Shown here in pieces: positions 10,991-23,500 of a stretch of DNA of 64,000 bases. Where the stretch lies: contig NC_080546.1 of assembly GCF_028640845.1 (NCBI RefSeq), positions 70,640,723-70,704,722 of the forward strand, read 5' to 3'. The notes beneath the pieces are model-generated. The model was not told where the DNA came from and searched no databases. It saw nothing but the letters and a program-made list of their open reading frames with translations. The translations under genes and the position numbers were made by a program. This stretch comes from Ahaetulla prasina (lineage: Eukaryota > Chordata > Lepidosauria > Squamata > Colubridae). The number at the start of each line of letters is the position of its first letter. The stretch's first letter is position 1.

Positions 10991-11904
10991 TACTATATGT
11001 AAGATTTGCTGTCTGAATGTAAATTATCTGACCAAAAAAAAAAAATACTAACCAGATAAGTCAGTCTGTATGTTTGTAATTGTGTATGTTCATATGTGTG
11101 TGTGGGAGGGGCGGATGTTCAACTACATTGTTAACGCCTTTCCCAAATATGTTTCAAGTAGATGTTTTATATTACATTTTTGCGTTTTTTTTGTTAATGC
11201 TCTCAAATGATCCAGTTAAAAAATTTCACTATAAAAATGGGGATATGTTTCCTGGATTTATGGCCTATTTAATAGGCTATGAAGGTAGATAGAGAAATTG
11301 TACTGTTACTAACTCAGAAACTGAAATATATTTGAAAACATGTAATTGTAATGGGATGCATTATGCATTGTGTGAAATTTATCTAATTGTATTAAATAAA
11401 TCATTAGCTTTTTCTGAAAAGAAGATAGCAGAGGATGAACCTTTCAGGTACTTAGCAAGGGACCATGTTCTCACATGAAATATACAGATCTTTACTTCTA
11501 TGATCAAATCTAATTCTACAGTGGAATTACTTACTGTGGTATATACACAGACTTAGTGTTTATAGTTATGGTGATCCATGTAGGCTGGATCTGTTTGAAC
11601 TTTGGAGTCATTGTTTGATTGTAGACTTGTAGAATTCTATTAAATTGTGTTCAGTTTTCTGTGAGAAAGATTCAGTAATATGTTATAGAGAAGTTTGCAA
11701 ACTAAATAATAACTGTTACATTTATATATCAGAGTGAATGTTTTTTTTTTCATCATTCTTGAGCTGCAGTCTTGAAAAACAAAGCAGATCATAATGTCAA
11801 CCATTCAGATCATGTTACAGTCTTGCCAATATAACTGCACATATTAATGATTTTTTGTAAGGCCCTGAGATGTGTTCAGTAAACAGTAAATTCTTGATTT
11901 TCAG

Positions 11905-12061
11905 ATTTTGCACAGTTAGCTCTCAAAGCATGATACATTTTGGAAGGTCACTTCTTGGGGGCTATTGTACCTCTTATATGCCTGATCTTGTGCTGCATGG
12001 AATAAGTTCTGATGAACAACTTAAGCAACATTTATCTGCTGAGTTGAGTCACACCATAAAT
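11905..12061 (+). CDS. FNIP2: FNIP2 exon, start of C-terminal (DENN-like) domain
   Basis: The acceptor is TTGATTTTCAG before ATTTTGC and the donor is GTAAGT. The exon finishes the split arginine codon and encodes [27 protein letters not shown] and [13 protein letters not shown], ending HTIN in phase 0. A second AG at 11916 would give an immediate stop, so the upstream acceptor is chosen. Confidence 0.92.
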
Positions 12062-12639
12062 GTAAGTCTGTCCATTTCTGCAAAGCTTTAATAATAATAT
12101 TTCGAACATGAAAGGAAAACTTACTGATTTTGTTTCATTAGTAACATTCTGTTGTAATTTTTGCTATTTGTAGATAGAAGAATAGTCACACTCTGATTAC
12201 ATCATATTCTTCTGATTACATTATATTATTATAATTCAGGAGTCCTTGGTGCTCTCTGAGTTTGGTTTTCTTGTAGTCATTTCATTATAATTGTAAATCT
12301 TATCGTGAATCTTATAATTCACTCTATGTAAGGCTTAAAGATCACACAGAAGCTGCAGCAGATTGGAAAGCAGCAAGCATAGGCAATTATAACTGTGCCA
12401 TGGTATGCTCATAACACCTCTGCTTTTTGAAGTGCTGGTTCAATTCGATCAATCCAATTCAAAGTGCTGATTATCACCTTAAAATCCTTCATGGAATAAG
12501 CCTTGTTTTTTGAGGGGCTGCAGTAGTTCTTATCCATGCCATACCTTCTGAGACAGTTAGGATGGTGTGCCTGTTTTGTCAAGGCACCTGACTCTGGAAC
12601 ACCATTTCTCATGAGATTTTTATGGCTTTCATCGTGATC

Positions 12640-12855
12640 TTATTTAAACGGTTCCTTAAAGCCTGGCTGTTCCTTCAGACCGTGGCTAGAGTGGGCTACA
12701 GACCTACTCTGTTTATGGTCTACTAAATGGTGGTGTTTCTCCAAACTTTTTTTTAAAGGTTATGTATGTTGTTGTTTGTGTCATTTAATTTTGTAAGCCA
12801 CCAGAGTTGTAATGTATTGAGCAGTCTATAAATTTCATGAATGAATAAATAAAAT
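12640..12855 (+). mobile_element. L2-like LINE 3' end fragment
   Basis: Contains ttaaacggttccttaaagcc, then attttgtaagccaccagagt and a (AAAT)n-type end, as in L2-clade LINE tails. Old and without ORF. Confidence 0.5.
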
Positions 12856-13282
12856 ATTTATTAAATTATTAAATTAAATTATTCAATCACCTGATACAAT
12901 AGGTCTGCAAGGGACTTTTATCAATTCTAGTCAAAATCAAATCTCTGAGAAAGGAAGTATATTTTTAGGCTGGGAACAAACCTAGTGAAGTTGCTTGCCT
13001 TCAGGCCTTTCTTTAAAGTATTTGCCTTATAACTGGCAACAAATAATGAAGATTAACCTCCTTCAGATTCCAAAATTTAATTCAGAGGAGGAATTCTCCT
13101 AGATGTAGTATATCTGCCTTGCTTTTCAGTCATGTTAAGTCATATTAATTCAATCATATTAAGAGTCATATTGCAGAATTCACCCCTGTAGAAAATTCTT
13201 TAGGAAAGTAAGTATCAAGAAAGCTTTCAGTCCTTGATTCCAATCTTCTTTGGGCCTGGAAAAACTTTCTCTGCGCCTAGAA

Positions 13283-13755
13283 CAGCGGTTCTCAACCTGT
13301 GGGTCGGGACCCCGTTGGGGGTTGAATGATGATTTGCCAGGGGTCGCCTAAGACCATCGGAAATATGGGAAGTATACTTGCGAGTCAAACAATCGTGCTC
13401 CAATGGTTGACTCCACAAGCCAGCTGCAGGCTCTTCAAATCGCTAGCCGAATTCGGCTTCAGGCGCAATGAATTAAAAAAGAGAGAAATCTTTGCTCTGA
13501 TGTCTCCCTCTCAAACCAGCTGCAATCACTCCCAATCGCTAGCCTAATCTGGCTTCAGGCGCAATAAACTTAATAGGGGAGGAGTCTCCGCTTTAATGCC
13601 TCCGTCCTCAAGGCAATCGTAAGCAGTTCAGATCGCTAGCCAATATGGCTTCAGCACGATAAATTCAAAACAAAAATAATTTTATGGTTGGGTTCACCAC
13701 ATCGTGGGGAATTGTATTAAAGGGGTCGCAGCATTATCAAGATTGAGAACCACTG
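13283..13755. mobile_element. SPIN-like hAT non-autonomous element, 473 bp
   Basis: Ends CAGCGGTTCTCAACCTGTGG and AAGATTGAGAACCACTG are inverted, flanked by a perfect 8-bp duplication gcctagaa (13275-13282 and 13756-13763). Subterminal blocks GGGGTCGCCTAAGACCATCG and ttttatggttggg resemble the SPIN family, reported to have moved horizontally among tetrapods including squamates. The interior is not the usual one: it has about three degenerate units of about 97 bp (see 13420). No transposase. Confidence 0.75.
13420..13668 (+). repeat. Degenerate tandem repeat inside the SPIN-like element
   Basis: Three units, near 13420, 13516 and 13612, share ccagctgca, a cgctagcc core and ggcttcaggcgcaat. 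The third is partial. Spacing is about 97 bp. Confidence 0.65.
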
Positions 13756-14588
13756 GCCTAGAAGTACATTGAACTGAGTCAAGTGAAGAAACGCATCACG
13801 GATTCCCTTTATAATGCAAATCTGATTTTTAAAGTTTGCAGCTTATAGAATAACCAGTGTAGTCTAAAATTAATTGAGATTTAATCTAACTGAATCAGAA
13901 TGTGAATTACTCGAAGTCAAAGTGTAATCTATGTGTCAGGGTTCTGACCAATGCCCTGAGTTAATAATGTTGTGACTGTGGCAATGAAACTGACTTCCTA
14001 TCCCTCACTTTTCTAATTGGAACAGCCAGAAAATGAAAATATTTCTGAAAGCTTTTGATTGTGCTCCTTTCTAACCTGTGCAGCTATATGTTCTGCATTT
14101 ATACTCTTTGTCCTGGTCCAGAAATCACTACATATACGTACAGATTTCCAGCTCTGTGTAGTTAAATGGAGGGCCCCTGTTGTATCTGCATCTAATGTGT
14201 GCACTGAAACAAGTAAACTTTCTAGCACAAAATACATCTGAAAAGGTAATTTTAAAAGCATATTTCTCTATATTAATCTGTTATTAGGCAATAGAGGTTC
14301 ATCATTGAATAAATTACTCTCAAACTTATCACTTCATTTGGCTGTGATCACATTCTTTCCAGAAACGGTAGATAACAGCTGACTAATTAAGTATATTTAC
14401 AGGCTGCCAAATGTTTCTTCTAGTATGCTAGATGCAATTCAGGTTTTATTCTTAAATTTGAATTCAAATACAGGGCATTTCTTTGAAAATGGGAGCCATC
14501 CAGATTTTGACATAAGATGGCAGCTACATACATACATACATAAATAAAATGTCTTGCTTCACTTCGTTTCGTTATGTGTGTTTTACAG

Positions 14589-14789
14589 CATCCTGTACTA
14601 GATGAATCTATAGCAGAAGCTGTTTACATTATAGCAGATACTGATAAATGGACAGTTCAGGTGGCTACTAGCCAGAAAAAGATGACCGACAATGTAAAAC
14701 TAGGCAAAGATGTTCTCGTCTCCAGCCTAGTATCATCTTTATTGCAGTCTGTTTTACAACTTTACAAGCTTAATCTTTCTGCTGACTTT
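14589..14789 (+). CDS. FNIP2: FNIP2 exon, C-terminal domain
   Basis: Acceptor TTTTACAG, donor GTAAGT, 67 whole codons. It encodes [20 protein letters not shown], then [22 protein letters not shown] and [11 protein letters not shown]. It is in frame with both flanking exons and has no internal stop. Confidence 0.94.
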
Positions 14790-15067
14790 GTAAGTACTCA
14801 TTTACAGATCTTAATGACTTTCCTAAAGGCTAGATATATTGGGGTCTGTTGTGTATGTATGTATGTGTGTGTGGGGGGGGGGAACGGGAGAGATCATTCC
14901 AGAGAATGGGGCAATCACTGAAAAAGCATATCCTCCTGGATCCTATAAGATGGCAAGATTGAAAAGAAGGAACCCTCACATGTTGGGACATGTGAGTGGA
15001 CATATTCTTAGAGGCTTAGGCAGTGCTTGAGTAATCTTGGGTTCATTAGAAGCTTGTTCCTCTAAAT

Positions 15068-15201
15068 CAGGAGTGTCAGATTGGCGGCCCATGTGCCAGA
15101 TGCGTCACATGCAGGCCACACCCACCCCAGCTCCATGAAAGGGAAAAACATCATGAAACGGCATGTGACAGCAACATGACACCACGAGTTTGACAGCAGT
15201 G
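15068..15201. mobile_element. hAT-type MITE, 134 bp
   Basis: Ends CAGGAGTGTCAGATTGG and CGAGTTTGACAGCAGTG, with perfect duplication ctctaaat at 15060-15067 and 15202-15209. Lies inside an FNIP2 intron. Confidence 0.8.
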
Positions 15202-15349
15202 CTCTAAATCAATAAAATACTGAACTTTGGTGTGGCCTCAACAAAATGTGTGTGTGTGTGTGGGTGGGTGTATACATTTACAAGTTGCACATTTTATCTA
15301 TTATAAACTATTTAATTTTATCTCTCTGGGTTTCTCCTTCCACTTGCAG

Positions 15350-15465
15350 TGTGTAATGCACCTTGAAGATCGCCTACAGGAAATGTACCATAAAAGCACA
15401 ATGCTATCTAAATATTTGCGAGGACAAACAAGAGTTCATGTGAAAGAGCTTGGAGTGGTATTGGG
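15350..15465 (+). CDS. FNIP2: FNIP2 exon, C-terminal domain
   Basis: The acceptor is a long pyrimidine tract plus TTGCAG and the donor is GTGAGT. It encodes [20 protein letters not shown] and [17 protein letters not shown] plus two bases of a glycine codon. Exit phase 2 fits the last exon at 23850. Confidence 0.94.
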
Positions 15466-15577
15466 GTGAGTGCTGCTAAAGTTAAAACCTAAGGCTGTTG
15501 ATTTTACTCATCTTTCACTCACTATTCAAGATGCATGGTTTTTATCTTGTGCCAGGTTTTCTGTGAAAGGTCTATTA

Positions 15578-15579
<2 letters not shown>

Positions 15580-15622
<43 letters not shown>
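15580..15622. repeat. (TG)n microsatellite
   Basis: Uninterrupted TG dinucleotide run of about 20 units. Confidence 0.9.
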
Positions 15623-15623
<1 letters not shown>

Positions 15624-16740
15624 TGCATTGACCATCTGTAAATCAAACTGAGCAGTTATATTAAATGAAATTTCTAGTCCTCCTTTACTTTCTGAACAAA
15701 ATGAAATTTTAAAAGGCAGATGCTCTCAAGGACTCTCTCATATGTAGAGTACTCTGTCAATATGGATTTGAGGAAGGAGTTGGCTGTGAATTGGCAACAA
15801 TCTATTGAACAGGTGACTTTCAGCTCTCAAGATGCCAGTCACAATTGTTGGCAAAACATCAGAAAACCAAATAATTAGATCACAAGACTATTAATCTGAA
15901 AGCTCATGACCATTGGAGGGGGTTCCATTATTTATAATAAACATATTGGTTAATACTGTTCATGCAAGGCAATAAGTCTAACCAATTAAAATATAAAAAT
16001 TAAAAAATGGATTGAGAATGGGAAATGTATTGGTTTTAATTATTTCTGTGTTTAAGATCAGGATATCTTGTTTTAAGCATGTCGGGAGATGTAGGTGTTG
16101 GGTAATATTCATCAGATAGCATTATATTTCTGACCTGAAGTAATAATTGCTGCATTTTTATTTCTGAATAGTTAAAATTAAACAGGGAAGGATGTTCTTT
16201 TCCTTGCCCTAAGAGCATCTTGGAGGAATAATTTTAATCATGTTTATTAACAAGATATTTTCAATGCAATAGAGGATCAACAATTGATCTCCAGGATTCC
16301 CTTCTGGCAGGGAAGATTTCAAACTGCTGCCATCTGCCAAAGAATTTTCCTTCCCTTCCATGTATTTGGGGGGTGATGGTGGCAGAACTCCTTTGTCAGG
16401 CTACAGAAAAGAAGATCTTCAGGATCCCTGCTTGTTTTTTTTCCAGCAAAGCACTTGAATTTCCTGCTGCACATGAAGAGCAGAGGAATTCCTACATTGG
16501 GCTGAAGAAATGAAGCAAGAAGATATGAGCTTTGTTTCTCCAGCCCAGTGCATATGTTCCCTTTCATGCATAAACAAGGGAAACTCCACTAAGGGGCTGC
16601 AGAAATGAAGTTTGAATCCCTAAAATCTGAGCTTCATTTCTGCAGCCCACCACAAGAGGTCCTTTTTTTGAGAATTTTTTTTATTTATTTTTAATAAAAA
16701 GAAAACTCATCAAATCAATTACAACGTGCTGCATGGGTGT

Positions 16741-17851
16741 TTACATATCTTCTTGTGCTATCGCAAAATAAACATCTCTTCCATACAGATATCTTATATT
16801 ATCTTTTCTAACATATCTTCCATCTAACCAATGATAAAATAAATCCCATATTTTATAATATTGCTTATCTTCTTGCTCTCTAATTTCAAATGTTAATTTA
16901 CTTATCTCTGCACATTCCATCATATTTCTAATTATTTCATCTTGCGAAGGTAACTTCTCATTTTTCCAATTTTTAGCAAACACAATCCTGGCTGCTGTAA
17001 TAATATTCACAATCAAATATTTTACATCTCTAGTATATATTTCAGGTATAATTCGCAACAAAAAAACTTCTGGCTTAAAGTCAATATGTTTTTTGATCAT
17101 TTTCTCCAACCACGTGTGTATTTTAGTCCAGTATCTTTTCACTTCAACACATGTCTACCACATGTGGTAGTATGATCCAGGTGTCTGATGACACTTCCAA
17201 CATTTTTTGGATTTATCCTTGAACATTCTAACAATTCTTGTCGGAGGGTAGATGCCACCTGTAAAACATCTATACAAATTCTCTTTATATGCTGTAGACA
17301 TTGTCATTTTATAATTATACATCCATAATTTCTGCCAAGCATCTAAATCTATCCCATGGCCAAAATTCTTCCCCCAAGCAATCATTGTCTCTTACTTGTT
17401 CTTCCTCCAATTTCACCTCTAATAAATATCCATATAATTTCCTAATCAAATTGTCATCTGAACCTGTTAAGATCTCATCAAAACTGGTTATATTATTGTA
17501 AAAGCCTTCTCTTTTAACATCTTTATGATATCTGGATTGTATTTGCAAATATGAAAACCAGTTTATTGTTATACCATCTGCCTCTAGTTCTAATTTAGCT
17601 TTTAACTCACCCTTTTCATTTAACAATTCATTATATCTAACAATATGTTCCTTTTTAAATGTTATTGAATATGAGAACGCCTCAAAAGATGATACCCAAA
17701 TTGGAATTTTTAAGAAGTGACTTTTCTTTATCTTCTCCCAATTTGACAACAACGCTTCTCTGACTATATGTCTTCTGAAATATCCCTGTGTTTTAGCTTG
17801 TCCATACCATAAAAAAGCATGCCATCCCAGCAACAAGTCATGACCTTCCAA
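16741..17851 (-). pseudogene. L1 ORF2 C-terminal part (broken)
   Basis: Minus-strand reading frames encode LLGWHAFLWYGQAKTQGYF near 17830, then DLDAWQKLWMYNYKMTMSTA, KENLYRCF, and the zinc-knuckle-like CWKCHQTPGSYYHMW at about 17155-17210, followed by VKRYWTKIHTWLEKM. Frame changes near 17310 and 17150 break it. This region of L1 ORF2 helps bind RNA. The same block recurs in the second L1 fragment at 49895-50140. Confidence 0.8.
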
Positions 17852-18185
17852 AGTCTATTATTTCTTAGGGTTATCCATTCTTTAATCCACATCAAATTTG
17901 CTGCTTGGTAGTACAATTCCCAATTAGGTAACCCAAAGCCGCCTCTAACTCTCTTGTCTTGTAATAGTTTTATTTTTATCCTTGCCTTTTCCCCTTGTCA
18001 AATACATTTCAACATCATTTTATTCAACTCTACAAAGTATCCTCTCCTCAATTTCATTGGTATAGTCTGGAACAAATACAGAATTTTAGGTAATATATTC
18101 ATCTTAATTGTTGATATTCTTCCCAGCAATGACAATTATAGATGTTCCCATTTAGCCAAATCTGTCACAATCTGCCGTATTTGAG

Positions 18186-19134
18186 TTAACCATAATTATT
18201 CTCTTTCAGCGTACTATACCTTGCAGTAAGATATATCCCCAGGTATTTAACTTTATTTGCAACCTGCATCCCTGAATGTTCTACCAACTCACTTTTTTGT
18301 TTCATCAACATATTTTTTGTTAAAATTTTCATTTTAACCTTATTAATTTTCAACCCTGCCACTTTCCCATATTCGCCAATTCTTTCTATCAAGCAAGTTA
18401 TAGATTCTAATGAGTCCTTAATAATAAAAACCAAATCATCATTTTTAATCTTTCGGAATAAGAGTAATGTAGGCCTCTGTCCAGGTCTCAGGTATTTTCT
18501 CCTTTTGCATCACTTCATTCATAACCTCTAAAAATGGAAGACCCAATTGTTCTTGGAAAGTCACATAATATTCGACTGGCAGTCCTTCTGGGCTTGGAGC
18601 TTTTCCTTTTTCTTTTTTTTTAAGCGCTTGCATTAATTCCATCATTGTTATATTTCCCTCCAACACGACTTCCATATCTTTAGGAATCTGGGGTAAATTT
18701 GCTTTATGCAGATATTGTTTCACGTTTTCCTTATCAATTTCCTCTTTTCCATATAGTTGCATACAAAAATTCTGAACATTTTTTTTCTTCTCTTCATTCA
18801 TGAATTGAATCTGGCCTTTATTGTCCTCTAGTTGTACAATTCTGCGATTTTCTTTCTCTTTTTTAAGCTTGTAGGCTAACCATCTACCTGGTTTATTAGC
18901 ATTTTCAAAATAATTCTGTTTTGCCCCTTTGATTTTTTGTGCTAACTCTTCCTTTTCAATCAGAGAACATTTTATGTTTAGTTAAGTCCATTCTCATTTT
19001 AATATCTTTCGTCTCTGGAAATCTTTCTAGTTCTTGCTCCCATTTCCTGTAGTCATTTTCTAATATTTTAATATTTTGTTTTTTCTTAATATTCCTTTTC
19101 CCTATATAGTCTGTCATCAAACCTCTTGCGTAAG
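18186..19134 (-). pseudogene. L1 ORF2 linker and RT edges; RT core deleted
   Basis: On the minus strand it runs from ARGLMTDYIGKRNIKKKQ through KNVQNFCMQLYGKEEI and KGKAPSPEGLPVEYY to EAYITLIPKD, then directly to DDLVFIIKDSLESITC and KVKYLGIYL. In complete L1s several hundred codons, including fingers, palm and the first half of the active site, lie between LIPK and DDLVF. Here they are absent, so an internal deletion sits at about 18440. Confidence 0.8.
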
Positions 19135-21740
19135 AAATAACTACATCTCTACAGAAATAGAGCACAACAATGATGAAAATCATCTTGAATGTATTTGGGT
19201 CAATATAAAAGGGGTGAAAAACGATATTGCCATAGGTCTATACTATAGGCCACCCAACCAAACAGAGGAAGTAGATGAACTTTTTGCTAGTCAGCTAACT
19301 AAGGTATGTAGGAAGCACATCACAGTAGTAATGGGGGATTTTAACTACCCTGACATCAACTGGGAAACAAACTCTGCACCAAGTGGAAGATCCAACAGGT
19401 TCCTAACAAACCTAGCAGACAACTTTGTTTCCCAAAAAATAGAGAAGGCGACAAGGGGATCAGCCATACTGGATTTAATTCTAACTAACAGACATGAAAT
19501 GATAGAAGAGTTGAAGTTACGGGAACCTTGGGGGCAAGTGACCACGCAATATTGGAATTCGACATTAAGCAAATACAAGTAGTAGAACAAAGTCAAACTA
19601 GAGTCTTGGACTTTAAGAGAGCTAATTTCTATAAACTTAGAGAGATCTTGAGAAGGATTCAATGGATGAGAATCCTCAGGGGGAAAGCAACTCAAGAAGC
19701 TTGGGAAATTTTGAAAAGTGAGATTATAAAAGCGCAGTCTAGCACAATACCAATGAAGAAGAAAAATAATAGATCTCAAAAGAAACCAGCATGGATGCAT
19801 AAAGAACTATCTGACAAATTGAAAGACAAAAAGGACAAATATAAAAAGTGGAAAGAGGGGCAAATAACTAAGGCAGAATATCAGCAACAGCCCGAGCCTG
19901 TAAAGATGAAGTGAGGAAAGCTAAGGCTCACAATGAACAAAGGCTAGCGACAAAAGTAAAAAATAACAAAAAAAGCTTCTTCCAACATGTTAAAAACAAG
20001 AAAAAAGTCAAGGAAACAATTGGCCCATTGCTGGGAGAAAGTGGCAAGAAGATGACAAGCAACAGGGAGAAAGCAGATCTACTTAACTCATATTTTGCAT
20101 CTGTCTTTACACAAAAGGAAAAAACAATCCAACCTATCAAAAACAGCACTACAAAAAACAGATTAGAAACACAAGTTAAAATAGGGAAGAAAATGGTAAG
20201 TGAACACCTGTCTACCCTAGACGAGTTCAAATCACCAGGACCGGATGGATTACACCCCAAGGTTCTGAAGGAACTGGCAGACGTGATCTCAGAACCACTG
20301 AACTATATCTTTCAAAGATCCTGGAGCACAGGGGAACTGCCAGAGGACTGGAAAAGAACTGATGTAGTTCCCATCTTCAAAAAAGGAAAAAAAACAGACC
20401 CAGGAAACTACAGACCTATCAGCCTGACCTCAATACCGGGGAAGATTCTAGAAAAGATAATCAAGCAACGAATCAACGAACACCTAGAAGCAAACAAAGT
20501 AATAACCAAAAGCCAACATGGGTTTGTCAAAAAACAGATTATGCCAGACTAATCTTATCGCATTCTTTGACAAAATGACAAAATTAGTAGACCAGAGGAA
20601 TGCTGTCGATATAATTTACTTGGACTTCAGTAAAGCATTTGATAAAGTAGACCATAACCTACTACTAGATAAAGTAGAAAAATGTGGGTTAGACAGCACT
20701 ACCACCAGATGGATTCGTAACTGGCTGACCAACCGCACTCAACATGTAGTCCTCAACGGAACTACATCCACATGGAGGGAAGTATGCAGTGGAGTACCCC
20801 AAGGCTCTGTTTTAGGCCCAGTACTCTTCAACATCTTCATCAATGACTTGGACGAGGGGATAGATGGGGAACTCATCAAATTTGCAGATGACACCAAGCT
20901 GGCAGGAATAGCCAACACTCCAGAAGATAGGCTCAAATTACAGAAAGATCTTGAACATTGGGCGCTATTTAACAAAATGAAATTCAACAGTGAAAAAAGT
21001 AAGATTCTACATTTAGGCAAAAAAACCAAAATGCACCAGTACCGTATATGTGGTACCTTGCTCAATAGTAGTACCTGTGAGAGGGATCTTGGAGTCCTAG
21101 TGGATAACCATTTAGATATGAGCCAGCAGTGCAGCAGCTGTTAAAAAGCCAACACAGTTCTGGGCTGCATAAACAGAGGGATAAAATCAAGATCACGTGA
21201 AGTGTTAGTGCCACTTTATAATGCCTTGGTAAGGCCACACTTGGAATATTGCATCCAGTTTTGGTCTCCACGATGTAAAAAAGATGTTGAGACTCTAGAA
21301 AGAATGCAGAGAAGAGCAACAAAGATGATTAGAGGACTGGAGGCTAAAACATATGAAGAACGGTTGCAGGAACTGGGTATGTCTAGTTTAATAAAAAGAA
21401 GGACTAGGGGAGACATGATAGCTGTGTTCCAATATCTCAGGGGTTGCCACAAAGAAGAGGGAGTCGGGCTGTTCTCCAAAGCACCTGAGGGTAGAACAAG
21501 AAGCAATGGGTGGAAACTGATCAAAGAAAGAAGCAACTTAGAACTAAGGAGAAATTTCCTGACAGTTAGAACAATTAATAAGTGGAACGACTTGCCTGAA
21601 GAAATTGTGAATGCTCCAACATTGGAAATTTTTAAGAAAATGTTGGATAACCATCTGACTGAGATGGTGTAGGGTTCCTGCCTAGGCAGGACTAGAAGGC
21701 CTCCAAGGTTCTTTCCAACTCTGTTGTTATGTTATGTTAT
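19135..21740 (+). mobile_element. CR1 LINE, 5' truncated, inserted in the L1
   Basis: Plus-strand CR1 with the end of its endonuclease, reverse transcriptase and 3' end. The 3' end has the diagnostic aggcctccaaggttctttcc and a (TTATG)n tail. A short gtaag at each junction may be a target duplication. Removing it restores a continuous L1 reading across the join. Confidence 0.9.
19139..21672 (+). pseudogene. CR1 pol (endonuclease end and reverse transcriptase), broken
   Basis: The endonuclease end includes ECIWVNIKG, GLYYRPPNQTEEVDEL, VVMGDFNYPDINWE and LDLILTNR (19139-19530). The linker follows in another frame. RT blocks are SPGPDGLHPKVLKELAD and YRPISLTSIPGKILEKII (to 20530), then IYLDFSKAFDKVDHNLLL, GVPQGSVLGPVLFNIFIND and the active site KFADDTKL (about 20876-20900). 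The C-terminal ARPHLEYCIQFWSPR-like block is at 21202-21672. Frameshifts near 19530, 19910 and 20540 and a stop near 21140 make it non-functional. Confidence 0.88.
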
Positions 21741-22089
21741 GTAAGCTTTCATTGCATCCCAACGGTTTTGAATTGAGGTGTCTTTTTATTTTCTTTAAAG
21801 AAAAAGGTCAATTCCTTCTCTATTCTTTGTATAAGTTCTTTATATTTTAGGATCATAGTATTTAAGGTCCAAAGGATCTTTTCCTTTGGCCTTTCCATGT
21901 CAGCATCATAGGGTTATGGTCTGCCTAGGTATTGGCTTCTGTGTCAATTCTTCCTATATTAAGACTCATTTCTATTGTCTTCCATATCATATCTATTCTG
22001 GACCCACAAGAGGTCCTTTTGATACAAGAGAGCTGCCTTCCCTCTTTTAGCAGGGAGCTCTTTTACTCTACCTCCTTTAATGACTCAAG

Positions 22090-22225
22090 CAATTATTAAT
22101 GACTGCAGCTGGGAGAGATGGGATTGCAGTCATTTGGCAAAGCAGTTACTTGGGTGTCATGACTGCTTTGTTCAGTGACCAAAAATCTGGTTCCAATTGT
22201 GGTCATAAGTTGAGGACTATTTGTA
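22090..22225 (+). mobile_element. R-type repeat end fragment
   Basis: Ends with ggtcataagttgaggactat, the 3' terminus of the R family. The left limit is vague. Confidence 0.4.
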
Positions 22226-23025
22226 CTATCCTTAATAACCTGTTAGCATTCCCACAAAGGTCCAGTTTGTTAGGCTAATTGCTATTGCTATTTTAAAGAC
22301 ATTTTCACAAGAATAAGTTTTTCTTCTGGGAGTTTTTTTACACCATGTCCCTTTAATGTCTTTAAAATTTTCTTGGATCACAGTTTTGCTAAGCATTTTG
22401 CTTTTAAGTTAAAACTATTTAAAATAACTTTTTCCACCTCTTCAAATCTAAAAAAAAATACATTCACCATGAGTCTTTGATTTTTACTGCTGTTTGGAAT
22501 ATTTTTCTTAGGTTATAAAGTAATTAAGTCTAAGGGTGTTTAAGAAAGACTTTTGCCAATTAAATTCCATTAAGGCTGCACAGCACTTGTAAACCCTTCA
22601 ACTCCCAAGCTGCTCAACTTGCTATTGATCACAAGTAGCTGAACTCCTGTGGTCTTCTCACCAGGAGCAACTCTTTCAGAGCACAAATTGGTGATTCCAA
22701 TGGTCTCTTCTTCCTCTGAAGAGATTTTTGTCAGCCAGAATCTGTCTGGCAATTCCACTACAATGCCGTTCCCACTTATGGATCGCCCCATCCCCCATAG
22801 AGATATTTAATCTGCCATTAGTCCTTACTTGGAAGCCCAATATGTACTTGACCTTTAAATAGTGTCCCAGAAGGCCACCACCACCAAAAAAAGTGATTGG
22901 TGCCAGTATCAATGCTTCATTCATGTCAAAAGCATTTTCAAAGACATATAATCTTCAATATTGAGCAAATACAATAGACATAAAATAGATCATAAAAGTA
23001 TAGCATGTGTAAAAAGTATGCAATA

Positions 23026-23121
23026 CAGTGGTGGGATTCAGCCGGTTCGCACCACACTGGTTGTTGGAAGAAATCATTAGGGCAGAGAACCGGTTGTTAA
23101 ATTACTTGAATCCCACCACTG
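23026..23121. mobile_element. hAT-type MITE, 96 bp
   Basis: Perfect 14-bp termini CAGTGGTGGGATTC and GAATCCCACCACTG, flanked by a perfect duplication atgcaata (23018-23025 and 23122-23129). Related to 1922-2113 by its ends and its gccggttcg-type interior. Confidence 0.88.
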
Positions 23122-23500
23122 ATGCAATATAAATAGGATTAAAAGTAAATGACATTAGCGCAGAATTGGGCCACATCAGCAGTATTTGCTCTCATCAACA
23201 TGATGACTTCCTCCCGTACACAAATCCTAAACTTGATTTATTTTTAATTTAGTTAAAAGTGTAATAAGCTAATTGAGCACAATTATTGTGATCACTGCCT
23301 GTGAGTTTAATTCCCAAGCACATTAAAAACAACGATTTGGCAACAGGAGCATAAACAGAATCAGTGGATTGGGAGTGGGCTGCAAGATGTCTTTTTCTGG
23401 TTTAAAGAGTCAATATGATTTCTATTTTTCCCCAGTATGTCTTCACTACTCTGTTATTGGTACGGCGATTATCAATGATATCATTTGAAAAGCCTTAGAA

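Larger units (their letters stand above)
16667..22003 (-). mobile_element. L1 LINE (minus strand), split by a CR1 insertion
   Basis: Flanked by the 17-bp duplication ccacaagaggtcctttt at 16650-16666 and 22004-22020, with a T-rich 3' end at the left. L1 sequence is 16667-19134 and 21741-22003; the piece between is CR1. The right part encodes the end of the endonuclease (SRIDMIW-like, then ADHNPMMLTWKG). The left part encodes reverse transcriptase flanks and the C-terminal zinc-knuckle region. It is 5' truncated, has several frameshifts and lacks the catalytic RT core. Confidence 0.85.

Noticed and set aside
16036..16218. 60-codon minus-strand ORF with YPDLKHRN ending as an L1 remnant
   Set aside because: Too short and without a second supporting motif, and it lies outside the L1 target duplication.
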